NCBI RefSeq assembly: GCF_002706795.1
Contig: NZ_CP017705.1
Span: 1,926,001 to 1,990,000, forward strand
DNA: 64,000 nt
From: Brevibacillus laterosporus DSM 25
GTDB lineage: Bacteria > Bacillota > Bacilli > Brevibacillales > Brevibacillaceae
Reading direction: 5' to 3'
Part shown: positions 55,791 to 64,000 of the stretch, one piece after another
Numbering within the stretch: the stretch's first letter is position 1
Layout of the letters: the number at the start of each line of letters is the position of its first letter
The notes under the pieces: generated by a model
The model's input: only the letters and a program-made list of their open reading frames with translations
Databases searched by the model: none
What the model was told of the DNA's origin: nothing
Position numbers and translations under genes: made by a program

Positions 55791-56618
55791 TTATTTTGAT
55801 TGATAGACAAATGCGCTAATAATATGGCGCTGAGCAAAAAAGAAAATCAGTAGTATGGGAAACACCAAAATCATATTCCCCGCCATAACCACATTCCACT
55901 GACTACCACCGTCAGCCGTTTTAAGCATGGAGATTCCTATAGGTAATGTGCGTACCTCGTTACTGTTGGTCATGATGAGCGGCCAAAAGTAATCGTTCCA
56001 GTGATAAATGAAGCTAAATAGTCCAAATGTGACCAGCACGTGCTTTGCCATAGGGGCCATAATGGTCCACATGATTTTCCACTCAGATGCATTATCGAGT
56101 CTTGCTGCTTCAATTACCTCGTCTGGTACCTGCATAAAGGCCTGGCGTAGTAAAAAAATACCAAAAGCACTCGCCCCATAAGGTAAAATCAATGACCATA
56201 ATGTGTTTACTAGCCCCCAATTACTCATCTCCACATAGATAGGTAGAAAGATAACCTGAGGCGGAATCATAAGGGCGATCAGTGTTACGCCAAACAGAAG
56301 ATTTCTTCCCCGAAAGCGATACCTTGCAAATGCATAGGCAGCAGGCACAGCCGTTAGAATTTGAAGAAGTAAAATTCCAACCGCTACCAACGTGCTGTTT
56401 AGTAGATAGGTAAAGAATGGTCCTGAACTCCAAGCGATTAAAAAGTTCTGAAACTGCAAAGATTCAGGCAACCAAGTAGGTGGAAATTGAAAGACCTCTG
56501 GCAATGTTTTAAAAGCAGTCAACGCCATCCATAGAAAAGGAAAGACAAAGACGAGCGATACTGCTAGTAACAGCATCCATTCAATCGCTTTAAGCGAAAG
56601 ATGTCCTACTTGCTTCAC
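55791..56618 (-). CDS. ABC permease, UgpE-like
   Basis: A 275-residue sugar-type ABC permease with six membrane segments and the EAA loop near residue 195 (EAARLDNASEWKIMWTIMAPM). The N-terminal LLLAVSLVFVFPFLWMALTAFKTLPE is the UgpE/MalG-type opening. Start is GTG with a GGGGG-type ribosome site 7 bases upstream. Lies 15 bases after the partner permease gene. Confidence 0.9.
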   Translation of the reverse strand: MKQVGHLSLKAIEWMLLLAVSLVFVFPFLWMALTAFKTLPEVFQFPPTWLPESLQFQNFLIAWSSGPFFTYLLNSTLVAVGILLLQILTAVPAAYAFARYRFRGRNLLFGVTLIALMIPPQVIFLPIYVEMSNWGLVNTLWSLILPYGASAFGIFLLRQAFMQVPDEVIEAARLDNASEWKIMWTIMAPMAKHVLVTFGLFSFIYHWNDYFWPLIMTNSNEVRTLPIGISMLKTADGGSQWNVVMAGNMILVFPILLIFFFAQRHIISAFVYQSK

Positions 56619-56633
56619 TTGTCATCCCCCCTT

Positions 56634-57584
56634 TTAGCGATAGTGAACACGTTTTTCCATAAATAAAAAGTGTAGAAAAGTAACAACTCCGATGAGTCCC
56701 AATAATAAGACAGACGCCGCTGAAGCAATCCCTCCATTATAGAAATCCATTCCCTGCTCATAGATATAAAAGACCAGCATATTTGTGCTATTAACAGGTC
56801 CTCCTTGCGTCATGATATAAATCGTGTCAAAAACTTGAAAGGAGGAAATGATATTAATGACCGTCAGAAAAAATAAAGTAGGTGACAGCATTGGAACGGT
56901 AATTTTACGTAGCGTTTTCCATTTGCTTGCCTGATCTAAACTGGCCGCTTCGTAAAGATCTCTCGGTATACTTTGCAGTCCCGCAATAAAGACTAGCGTG
57001 TTATAGCCTACACCTTTCCAAACGCTCACCAGAATGAGTGAAATCATTGCACTTTTGGTATCACTGAGCCATGTATAAGCAGGTAATCCGATAAATTCCA
57101 ACAGAGCGTTCAATAAACCGTATTGCGGGTCCATAAGCCACATCCATAGCATGGACACTGACACCAATGAAATGATATGCGGACTAAAAACTGCGGCTTG
57201 CATAATTCCATAAATTTTAGCTGTTCGATTAAGCCAAAGGGCCAGGAAAAAAGCTAACAAAATACTGATAGATACGGTACCAATAGTGAACACAATGGTA
57301 TTGAGGAAAACGAGATGAAAATCTGGTTCATGTAGTAGCTCTCGAAAGTTGGCAAAACCTACCCACTCGATCGCATCCAAATTTAGTAGTGACCAATCAT
57401 GAAAGCTAAGATAAATCATGTAACCGATCGGAAATAAGAAAAAAAGCGTAAAAAACAACAGAGCAGGAGTAATGTATGCATAAGGACGCACGTTTTCCAA
57501 AAATTTCGTTTTTATCATCCGTTCCCTAGACCAGGCTGATGGAGTGGGTAGCGATTTGGTTTGTGTCGTAGCCACCTTTTCCAT
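56634..57584 (-). CDS. ABC permease, UgpA-like
   Basis: A 316-residue permease with six membrane segments, a 25-residue cytoplasmic N-terminus and the EAA loop near residue 220 (EAASLDQASKWKTLRKITVPML). YAYITPALLFFTLFFLFPIGYMIYLSFHDW is the UgpA/MalF-type opening. AGGAGGA is 8 bases before the ATG. The start abuts the upstream ATPase stop, so translation is probably coupled. Confidence 0.9.
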   Translation of the reverse strand: MEKVATTQTKSLPTPSAWSRERMIKTKFLENVRPYAYITPALLFFTLFFLFPIGYMIYLSFHDWSLLNLDAIEWVGFANFRELLHEPDFHLVFLNTIVFTIGTVSISILLAFFLALWLNRTAKIYGIMQAAVFSPHIISLVSVSMLWMWLMDPQYGLLNALLEFIGLPAYTWLSDTKSAMISLILVSVWKGVGYNTLVFIAGLQSIPRDLYEAASLDQASKWKTLRKITVPMLSPTLFFLTVINIISSFQVFDTIYIMTQGGPVNSTNMLVFYIYEQGMDFYNGGIASAASVLLLGLIGVVTFLHFLFMEKRVHYR

Positions 57585-58670
57585 TCACACCAATCCTCCT
57601 GCGATCGCTGATTTTTGATAAGGTAGTTGAGGGGAATTCTTTCGCATTCCTGTAGCTGGATCAAAGAGATAAAGGTGTTCTGGGAGCACTGATATGATGA
57701 CGTCGGCTCCTATGGGAAAAAGCTGATCCGCCTCTTTTTTGACAATGATTCTCTCTGCTTCCGTCTGTACGTAATACAGGACATCAGAGCCAAGGATTTC
57801 ACGCGAGATAATGCTTCCTTTACTAGAGAAATCTGAAATAGGTGATTGTGACACATGTTCATGTTGTGCCATTCCTTGTTCTGTCACTATCATCACTTTT
57901 TCCGGGCGGAAGCCTACTATCATTCCTGCGTGATTTTTCTGTTGACAAATGTTCATGGAAGGCGAGCCGATAAACTGTGCAACAAATAAATTCTCTGGCT
58001 CATGATAGAGATGGATCGGGGAGGCCACCTGCTTAATTTCCCCTTCATTCATGACAACAATCTGATCGCCCATCGTCATCGCTTCTACCTGATCATGTGT
58101 CACATATACAAATGTTGTCCCTAGCTGTTTGTGCAAACTGGTTAATTCCACGCGCATCTGATTCCGCAATTTAGCATCCAGATTGGATAAGGGCTCATCC
58201 ATGAGAAACACCTTTGGCTTTTTAACCATTGCTCTGGCTAATGCCACACGCTGGCGCTGACCGCCTGATAACTGGGCTGGCTTGCGATGTAAATAATCTT
58301 GAAGTCCTACGATTTCAGCAATTTCCTCGACCAATATCTTGCATTCCTTTTTAGAAACGCCTCGGTTTCTTAAACCAAAACCAATGTTGTCAAAGACTGT
58401 CATCGTAGGGTACAGCGCATAGTTTTGAAACACCATGGCCAAATCTCGTTTACCGGGTGGCACATCGTTCACCTTTTGCTTGCCTATCCAAATTTCGCCT
58501 TCCGTCACACTCTCAAGTCCAGCTATCATTCGCAGCGTAGTTGATTTACCACAGCCTGAAGGACCAACAAGAACCGTAAAGGAACCCTCCGGAATTACTA
58601 AATCCATTCCCTTTACCACCTGTTGCTGTTGATAGGATTTCACTACTTGCTTCAGCACGACTTCTGCCAC
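57585..58670 (-). CDS. ABC transporter ATP-binding protein, UgpC/MsmX-like
   Basis: A 361-residue ATPase of the MalK/UgpC group. Walker [10 protein letters not shown] is near residue 38, signature LSGGQRQR near 133, Walker [13 protein letters not shown], switch His in [11 protein letters not shown] regulatory C-terminal domain of about 120 residues follows. The open frame begins at 58694, but the GTG at 58670, one base after the upstream stop, fits the GAAAGGGTGA ribosome site. Having a dedicated ATPase contrasts with the shared MsmX of Bacillus. Confidence 0.9.
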   Translation of the reverse strand: MAEVVLKQVVKSYQQQQVVKGMDLVIPEGSFTVLVGPSGCGKSTTLRMIAGLESVTEGEIWIGKQKVNDVPPGKRDLAMVFQNYALYPTMTVFDNIGFGLRNRGVSKKECKILVEEIAEIVGLQDYLHRKPAQLSGGQRQRVALARAMVKKPKVFLMDEPLSNLDAKLRNQMRVELTSLHKQLGTTFVYVTHDQVEAMTMGDQIVVMNEGEIKQVASPIHLYHEPENLFVAQFIGSPSMNICQQKNHAGMIVGFRPEKVMIVTEQGMAQHEHVSQSPISDFSSKGSIISREILGSDVLYYVQTEAERIIVKKEADQLFPIGADVIISVLPEHLYLFDPATGMRKNSPQLPYQKSAIAGGLV

Positions 58671-58671
58671 T

Positions 58672-59400
58672 CTACTCACCCTTTCTTTGCACACTGGCTA
58701 GCAGTAGTTCATCGACAAGCATTTGGAATGTTGAAAATCGATAATGAGGCTCCTCTTGCATTTGTTGATCTACTCCATACCACTCCAACAACACGCTACG
58801 CACACCGGCCGCACTAGCTGATAACAGATCATACCTGCTATCACCAATCATGAGTGTCTCTTCAGGTGTAGTACGTAGAATTGCTATCGCCTTCTGTATT
58901 GGCTCAGGAGAAGGCTTGCCAAGTGCCACATCATCTAGCGTGACCACTGTGTCCAATACATGCAGGATGCCTGCCATTTCTAAGCCTTGTAAAGCAAACT
59001 CGCGTTGTTTATTGGTGACAACAGCAAGCTGAAATCCTCTTTTTTGCAGTGCTACTAGTCCTTCTCTTACAAATGGAAACAACTGTATCTGGCTGTTATG
59101 ATGTTTTTTCATGTATGTAAAATAATCCCTACAATATGCTGAACGATCCCAAAGCTTTCCTTTATTTGATTCTGACTGGTCTGGGAGTTCAGGCTTTTGT
59201 ACCTGTTGTTCGTTGATTCTTATTTCAACTTCATGTAAAAATTCCTCCAAGGATTCGCCAAAGCGATCTGTTATTTCATCTCTAGTAAACATGCCTGGAC
59301 AATGCTCTTCTATCGTGAAGTAAACCGCATTTATCACACCTTCTCTGCTATCAAGCAGGGTTCCATCTAAATCAAATAGAAGAGTGCTGCAATTTCTCAT
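58672..59400 (-). CDS. HAD-family hydrolase (phosphoglycolate-phosphatase-like)
   Basis: A 242-residue haloacid-dehalogenase-type phosphatase. Motif [11 protein letters not shown] is at residues about 9-18, motif II VVTNK near 127, motif III lysine in LGKPSPEP, and motif [15 protein letters not shown] helical cap follows motif I. In this operon it may dephosphorylate a product of glycerophosphodiester breakdown, such as glycerol-3-phosphate, an inference. The gene overlaps glpP by 29 bases. Confidence 0.85.
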   Translation of the reverse strand: MRNCSTLLFDLDGTLLDSREGVINAVYFTIEEHCPGMFTRDEITDRFGESLEEFLHEVEIRINEQQVQKPELPDQSESNKGKLWDRSAYCRDYFTYMKKHHNSQIQLFPFVREGLVALQKRGFQLAVVTNKQREFALQGLEMAGILHVLDTVVTLDDVALGKPSPEPIQKAIAILRTTPEETLMIGDSRYDLLSASAAGVRSVLLEWYGVDQQMQEEPHYRFSTFQMLVDELLLASVQRKGE

Positions 59401-59977
59401 CTCCCATATTCTCCTTCCACAACTGATGTTGTCCTAAAGATACAGCAATGGCACCATGCCGAAGAGCCGTCACCATTTGTTCCCGCCTCTTGATCAACCC
59501 CCCTGCTATAATTGGCTGTTGAAGCGTATTTCGGTACTCAATGATATACTCCGGTAGTAAGGCAGGCATGATCTCCACAGCATCTGGTTGAGTTTCCTGA
59601 ATAGATTGAATTCCAGACTTTAGTGAATCGCTGTCAACTAAGAACAAACGTTGGATAGTAAGGAGGCCATGTTTTTTGGCTAATTTAATCAGCGTATTAC
59701 GCGTTGTAACGATTCCTGTTGGCTTCACATTCTCTCCTATATAGGCCATACCTTCCCGATCGTAGCTAATCCCACCCATGCGTTCTACGTGCAGAAATAC
59801 TGGAATCTGGTGTGATTTAAACAGATCTACATATCGTTTCATTGTGTTTACATTTCCAATTGAAAGCACTACAGCACTAATGGGAGCCTCCAATGCACGT
59901 TCCAGAGATTTCGGGTGTTTAATAGATGCAATGATTTTATGCTTTTCTAATCTGGCGTAAAACTCCGCTTGATTCAT
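59372..59977 (-). CDS. glpP: glycerol-3-phosphate responsive antiterminator GlpP
   Basis: A 201-residue TIM-barrel-like RNA-binding regulator. It matches the GlpP family from end to end: IIASIKHPKSLERALE near the start, VFLHVERMGGISYDREGM around residue 60, RLFLVDSDSLKSG near 110, AVEIMPALLPEYI near 133 and IIAGGLIKRREQM near 155. GlpP with glycerol-3-phosphate prevents termination in glp leader RNAs. First gene of the operon; a terminator hairpin sits in its own leader. AGGAGG is 13 bases before the ATG. Confidence 0.93.
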   Translation of the reverse strand: MNQAEFYARLEKHKIIASIKHPKSLERALEAPISAVVLSIGNVNTMKRYVDLFKSHQIPVFLHVERMGGISYDREGMAYIGENVKPTGIVTTRNTLIKLAKKHGLLTIQRLFLVDSDSLKSGIQSIQETQPDAVEIMPALLPEYIIEYRNTLQQPIIAGGLIKRREQMVTALRHGAIAVSLGQHQLWKENMGDEKLQHSSI

Positions 59978-60000
59978 GTCTGCTATTTACCCTCCTGTTC

Positions 60001-60077
60001 AAAAATAAAAAACCTCAAATAGAACCTGCCAATACACTTTCTTTTAAAAAAGTTTTTGGTAATTTCTATTGAGGTTT
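60001..60077 (-). promoter_or_regulatory. leader terminator / probable GlpP antitermination target
   Basis: Reverse strand: AACCTCAATAGAA (60076-60064) pairs with TTCTATTTGAGGTT (60024-60011, one bulge), and the inner part extends the stem (CCAA/TTGG and ACTTT/AAAGAAAGT). It is followed by TTTTTTATTTTT and precedes glpP by about 25 bases. Confidence 0.7.
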
Positions 60078-60534
60078 CTCCCCGGCTCCAACCTTATCGC
60101 TATCTACTTGTTAGTTGTATCTTACCTTTTGTTTTTTAATATGCTGTGTAGGTGCTGTAAAGTTTAGAACATCATTTTGTTAAGAAAATGAATCTTACCA
60201 TCATTTATTACCATATTTACCATAAAAATATTTATTAAAATGATATTTTTTGTGAATATAAAATTTAAATTCCACTTAAAAACAGTTCAAAAAACCACCT
60301 ATTTTTACACGATAAAACTCCATAGAATCCCTCCAATATCATTGTTTTAAAACTTTTCATAAATGTAACAAATTCTTCATGAATAATTAACACGACTATG
60401 TAGTTTCGAAATAATCCTTCATTTTATTCCGAATTTATCCGATTAATTAATAGAACAGAAATAAAATTTCGCCTCTATTTCCTTTTATTTGGAAAAAGTT
60501 GATAGAGGTTACTTGCATGTGGGAGGGAACGCCT
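60078..60534. other. AT-rich divergent intergenic region
   Basis: No coding sequence recognised. A reverse-strand TTTACA (near 60163) with TAAAAA 17 bases on may be the glpP promoter. No clear SigD-type or SigA-type promoter was found for the chemoreceptor gene on the forward strand. Confidence 0.45.
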
Positions 60535-62589
60535 TTGTTTCATACAATAAAAGCCAAGTTAATCATTGCATTTGTTCTATGCATTACGATCCCGATTGCT
60601 CTTATTAGCAGTGTTGTTTACTTGGATATGAAAAGACAGATTCATCAGGATTTCTTGGCTGCTAACACCAAGGAAGTAGCCCAAGTGGATAATGGCGTAT
60701 CTATTTATTTTAATTCCATCCGTGAAAACGTACTCATGCTTGCAAACTCTTCTCTGTTGAAAAAAACAGATGCATCGATCAAGTCATATAAAAATGAATC
60801 TGGGACAGTTAAAATAGATGCTATGGGAAATGGTGGTTTAGAAGCAGAACTGGCCCAAGAATTTAAACGCTATATTCAAGCCCATCCCAACACTTCATCG
60901 CTATTTGTAGGAACTGAGTTTAGCGGTTATACACAGTATCCTGTCAAAAATATGAGCTCACATTATGACCCACGTGACCGTCCTTGGTATACAGATGCTA
61001 TGAAAGAACCAGGCAAGGTCGTAATCACTGCTCCTTATATCTTGACAGGAACAGATACTATTGCAGTCAGTATCGTTACACAGCTTCGCGATATGGCTGG
61101 AAAAGCAGTAGGGGTTTTTGGTATTGATACAAACCTACTGAATTTAACCGAAGTCTTGAAGGAAATGAAAATTGGAGAAACCGGTTATGTTATGATGATT
61201 TCCGCTGAGGGTACTGTACTTGCTAACCCTCAATATCCGGATATGATCTCCAAAAACGTAAAAGATTTGGATAATAAAACATTAGCCCGACTAAGTGAAA
61301 TGTCGACAGGTCAACTGGAAGTCGTTATGGAAAATCAAAATTATTTAACGAACGTCTATACCTCACCAAAAACTGGTTGGAAATATATCTCATTTATTGA
61401 ACAACGCGAGCTTAATAGTAGCATTGATCATATCTTCTTCCTTATTTTGATCATGAGTGTCATTTTGGGTGTTATTGCTTTGGTTGCATCTATTATTCTA
61501 GCTGGTAAGTTCTCTAAGCCAATCACTACCTTAATTGGTCACATGCAAGAGATTGGAGAAGGTGATTTAACCAAAGAAGTACAGCCTCATTTACTTCAAC
61601 GTAAGGATGAGTTAGGTACTTTGGCTAATTCTCTGCAATCCATGCAATTATCTATTAAGTATCTGATTTCAGAGATTGTATCCGCATCCAAAAAGCTAGT
61701 AGCCTCCTCAGAGCAGGTATCTGCTCATGTGGAAAGTAATATAGTGGCTATTGATAAGATTGCTGAAAATGTAAAAGAAGTAGCAAGTGGCGCAGATAAT
61801 CAGCTTATGCGTACAGAGGAAAGTGCTAAAGGCATGGAGGAAATGGCACTGGGTATTCAACGAATTGCTGAATCTACCTCCTCAATTGCAGAGTTTTCAC
61901 TTGATACAACACAAGAAGCTGAGAATGGTAATAATACCGTACAGCACGCCGTACAACAAATGAGCAACATCGGTGTATCTGTCGAGCATTCCCTCTCTGT
62001 CGTGAAGGTCCTACAGGAACGTTCTAACGAGATTGTAAAAATTGTAGATATGATTACCGACATTTCTTCCCAAACCAATCTTCTTGCTCTAAATGCAAGC
62101 ATAGAGGCTGCCCGTGCAGGAGAACATGGTAGAGGATTTGCTGTTGTTGCAGATGAAGTAAGAAAGCTTGCAGAGCAATCTTCAGAGTCTGCTGGTAAAA
62201 TCGCTAGCTTAATTAATGAAGTGCACGGAGAGACTAATCGTGCCATGGAATCTATGAATGATGTAAACCATAGCGTCTCTAACGGTGTTCAAATGGTACA
62301 AGATTCCGGTGAAGCTTTCCAACGCATCCTTCAACAAATTAAAAATATAACGGAACAAATTCATGATAACTCCGCTATTTCAGAGGAAATGTCCGCTGCC
62401 AGTGAAGAGATTGCATCTTCTGTTGATGAGACAGCACATATAGCTAAGCTTTCAGCTGATTACATGCAAAACGTATCTGTATCCTCTGAGTCCCAGGTAA
62501 CTGCAATGATGGCTCTTCAAGGATCATCTGAGGAACTACGTCAGATATCTCAGGAATTAACGAGCTTAATTGACCGTTTCCGGGTATAA
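60535..62589 (+). CDS. methyl-accepting chemotaxis protein with extracellular dCache domain
   Basis: A 684-residue chemoreceptor. The N-terminal helix ([21 protein letters not shown]) and a second one near residue 310 ([21 protein letters not shown]) flank a dCache-type sensor with the [12 protein letters not shown] block. A HAMP domain follows, then a long coiled coil with the signalling tip [51 protein letters not shown]. The open frame begins at 60499, but GGGAGGG (60521 on) points to the TTG at 60535. The ligand is unknown. Confidence 0.92.
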   Translation: MFHTIKAKLIIAFVLCITIPIALISSVVYLDMKRQIHQDFLAANTKEVAQVDNGVSIYFNSIRENVLMLANSSLLKKTDASIKSYKNESGTVKIDAMGNGGLEAELAQEFKRYIQAHPNTSSLFVGTEFSGYTQYPVKNMSSHYDPRDRPWYTDAMKEPGKVVITAPYILTGTDTIAVSIVTQLRDMAGKAVGVFGIDTNLLNLTEVLKEMKIGETGYVMMISAEGTVLANPQYPDMISKNVKDLDNKTLARLSEMSTGQLEVVMENQNYLTNVYTSPKTGWKYISFIEQRELNSSIDHIFFLILIMSVILGVIALVASIILAGKFSKPITTLIGHMQEIGEGDLTKEVQPHLLQRKDELGTLANSLQSMQLSIKYLISEIVSASKKLVASSEQVSAHVESNIVAIDKIAENVKEVASGADNQLMRTEESAKGMEEMALGIQRIAESTSSIAEFSLDTTQEAENGNNTVQHAVQQMSNIGVSVEHSLSVVKVLQERSNEIVKIVDMITDISSQTNLLALNASIEAARAGEHGRGFAVVADEVRKLAEQSSESAGKIASLINEVHGETNRAMESMNDVNHSVSNGVQMVQDSGEAFQRILQQIKNITEQIHDNSAISEEMSAASEEIASSVDETAHIAKLSADYMQNVSVSSESQVTAMMALQGSSEELRQISQELTSLIDRFRV

Positions 62590-62632
62590 CCCATTTGTAC
62601 TCTCTGTTTAGCAAGATTCCCATCGCAAATAG

Positions 62633-62657
62633 TCGGGAGTATCCATGATATTCCCGA
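62633..62657 (+). terminator. terminator after the chemoreceptor gene
   Basis: Stem TCGGGAGTAT / ATATTCCCGA (one G-U) followed by TTGTTTAT. Confidence 0.7.
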
Positions 62658-62697
62658 TTGTTTATAAGAAAACCTACATCATAAAGGAGAGAAAATC

Positions 62698-64000
62698 ATG
62701 AAGAAAACAAAAGTATTGCTAAGTGTCGGTCTATCCCTATCACTTATGCTAGGTGCAGCACCAGCATTCGCAGCTCCGTTATCAACAGCTTCTGCTACAC
62801 AAATTGCTCAACAGCAATTACAAATGCTTGACAAAGGTAAATGGGCTGAAAAAACTCACGCTGCTGTTCAAAAAATGATCGACCAGTATGGCGTAAAGAG
62901 TCCTAATTACAAAGCAGATAAAAAACCTTATGCTGTTTTTGACTGGGACAACACTAGCATCATGCACGATACTCAAGAAGCGCTACTTATTTATCAAATC
63001 AATCACTTGAACTTCAAATTAACACCAGAAGAATTTGCAAAAGTATTGGTTATGAACGTTCCAAAGGGTCCTTTTGCTGATAAATACAAAACAGTAGACG
63101 GCAAAACAATCACAATGGAAAACGTTTCTGCTGACATCATTTCTGACTACAAATTCTTGTATGAGAATTATAAAGGCTTCAAAGGTAAAAAATCCTTAGA
63201 AGAAGTAACTAAGTCTGACCAATTCATCGACTTCCGTACAAAAATGTACTTCTTGTACGAAGCAATCAACGGTTCTCATGGTAGCGATGTAGGTTATCCT
63301 TGGGTTCTTTACTTCTTGACTAACATGAGCGTTGATGAAGTTCATGAATTGGCTGAGCTTTCCAATGACTACGGTCTAGGTGATTCCATCCGTAAAATCA
63401 ACTATACAAGTCCAAAAACGCTAAGCGGTAAAGCTGGCGTAATCAGCGTTACATATACATCCGGTCTTCGTCTATCTCCAGAGGTTGCTAGCATGATGAA
63501 TACCTTCCGTTCTAATGGAATTGATGTTTATGTAGTATCTGCTTCTATGAAAGAAGTAGTAGAAGTATTTGCATCAAATCCTAAGTATGGCTATAACATT
63601 CCAAAAGAAAACGTAATCGGTATGGAATTGGAGAAAGATGCAAAAGGTGTTATGCAGCCAGTGTACAAAAAGGACTGGTTCAAAACAGTTTATGGTGGAA
63701 AAACAGAAGTAATTAAAGCTGAGATTGCTAAAAAACACGGTGGAAATGGTCCTCTATTTATAGGTGGCGATAGCAATGGCGACTACGAAATGATGACTCA
63801 ATTCCCTGATACAAAACTAGCTTTAATTCTAAACCTTCTAAAAGATGGTAATATTGGTAAACTCTCTAAACAAGCTGTAGATGAAATGAAAAAACAAGAC
63901 CCTAAATTCGTACTACAAGGTCGCGATGAAAACACAGGTATGTGGATTCCTACTGAATCATCAATTAAAGTAGGTAGCACAAAAGCTGAACTACTTCCAA
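62698..64000 (+). CDS. secreted HAD-family phosphatase, phosphorylcholine-phosphatase-like (3' end off window)
   Basis: An ATG at 62698 with AAAGGAGAG upstream opens a frame that has no stop before the right edge (434 codons). A Sec signal peptide ends at about AFA-A (residue 25). HAD motif I is FDWDNTS (residues 81-87), an arrangement (DxDNT) shared with phosphorylcholine phosphatase PchP, and motif IV is GGDSNGDYEMM near residue 362. VYVVSAS is the motif II region. The protein is probably exported to free phosphate from a small phosphoester, possibly phosphorylcholine. The missing C-terminus prevents a length check. Confidence 0.82.
   Translation, partial: MKKTKVLLSVGLSLSLMLGAAPAFAAPLSTASATQIAQQQLQMLDKGKWAEKTHAAVQKMIDQYGVKSPNYKADKKPYAVFDWDNTSIMHDTQEALLIYQINHLNFKLTPEEFAKVLVMNVPKGPFADKYKTVDGKTITMENVSADIISDYKFLYENYKGFKGKKSLEEVTKSDQFIDFRTKMYFLYEAINGSHGSDVGYPWVLYFLTNMSVDEVHELAELSNDYGLGDSIRKINYTSPKTLSGKAGVISVTYTSGLRLSPEVASMMNTFRSNGIDVYVVSASMKEVVEVFASNPKYGYNIPKENVIGMELEKDAKGVMQPVYKKDWFKTVYGGKTEVIKAEIAKKHGGNGPLFIGGDSNGDYEMMTQFPDTKLALILNLLKDGNIGKLSKQAVDEMKKQDPKFVLQGRDENTGMWIPTESSIKVGSTKAELLP

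Noticed and set aside
60411-60450. SigD-type promoter before the chemoreceptor gene
   Set aside because: A TCCGATTA sequence resembles the -10, but no TAAA lies at the required 15-base distance.

Overview
The window looks like a chromosomal segment of a low-GC, endospore-forming Bacillota, most likely Brevibacillus (B. laterosporus-like). This is inferred from recognisable Bacilli genes and operators (Fur, PerR and Fnr boxes, GlpP, a YclM-type aspartokinase, a BmrCD-type exporter), from a collagen-like spore-surface type protein with a SigK-like promoter, from AGGAGG-type ribosome sites, and from frequent TTG and GTG starts. No rRNA, tRNA, insertion sequence, prophage or CRISPR array was seen. 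Most of the window is ordinary core and metabolic genome. Two genes run off the edges: an RNA methyltransferase on the left and a secreted HAD phosphatase on the right.

Layout. 1-6.3 kb: RNA methyltransferase, an Fpg/Nei glycosylase, and a divergent siderophore importer (binding lipoprotein, two permeases, ATPase) with a Fur box. 6.6-10.4 kb: a spermidine/putrescine-type ABC operon (potABCD). 10.4-16.8 kb: methyltransferase, small conserved protein, aspartokinase, cardiolipin synthase and a catalase under a perfect PerR box. 16.8-24.2 kb (minus strand): fatty-acid hydroxylase family protein, DUF2804, a BmrCD-like heterodimeric multidrug exporter with a probable leader-peptide attenuator, and a DUF4173 membrane protein. 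24.3-28 kb: aldehyde dehydrogenase, PqqD-like protein, OPT transporter. 28.3-31.5 kb: molybdenum-cofactor cluster fdhD-moeA-moaA. 31.7-34.3 kb: MpsC-like protein, uracil-DNA glycosylase, dicarboxylate/amino-acid symporter.

34.7-38.7 kb is the most unusual part. It holds a collagen-like protein with 65 uninterrupted Gly-X-Y triplets, a GTG-start protein with a Ser/His repeat tail, an acetate-transporter family gene, and a frameshifted pirin-like remnant. 38.9-40.7 kb: a two-gene ABC transporter behind three 11-bp-spaced direct repeats typical of an OmpR/PhoB-type response regulator. 40.8-46.1 kb: glutaminyl-tRNA synthetase, TatD hydrolase, AGCS symporter, nucleoside hydrolase. 46.4-50.1 kb: an FMN-binding lipoprotein and a fumarate-reductase-like flavoprotein lipoprotein, divergent from a water-forming NADH oxidase; the divergent promoter region carries two perfect TGTGA-N6-TCACA boxes. 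50.2-53.4 kb: aminopeptidase, flavin reductase family protein, APC permease.

53.7-60.1 kb is a coherent glycerol-3-phosphate/glycerophosphodiester operon (glpP, HAD phosphatase, ugpC-A-E-B-type ABC importer, GDPD). A long terminator hairpin lies in its own leader, which suggests GlpP autoregulates by antitermination. 60.5 kb to the end: a chemoreceptor and a phosphorylcholine-phosphatase-like secreted enzyme. No wholly new multigene system was found. The most interesting leads are regulatory (bmr leader, glp leader, Fnr pair, direct-repeat promoter) and the spore-surface-like pair at 34.7-37.6 kb.
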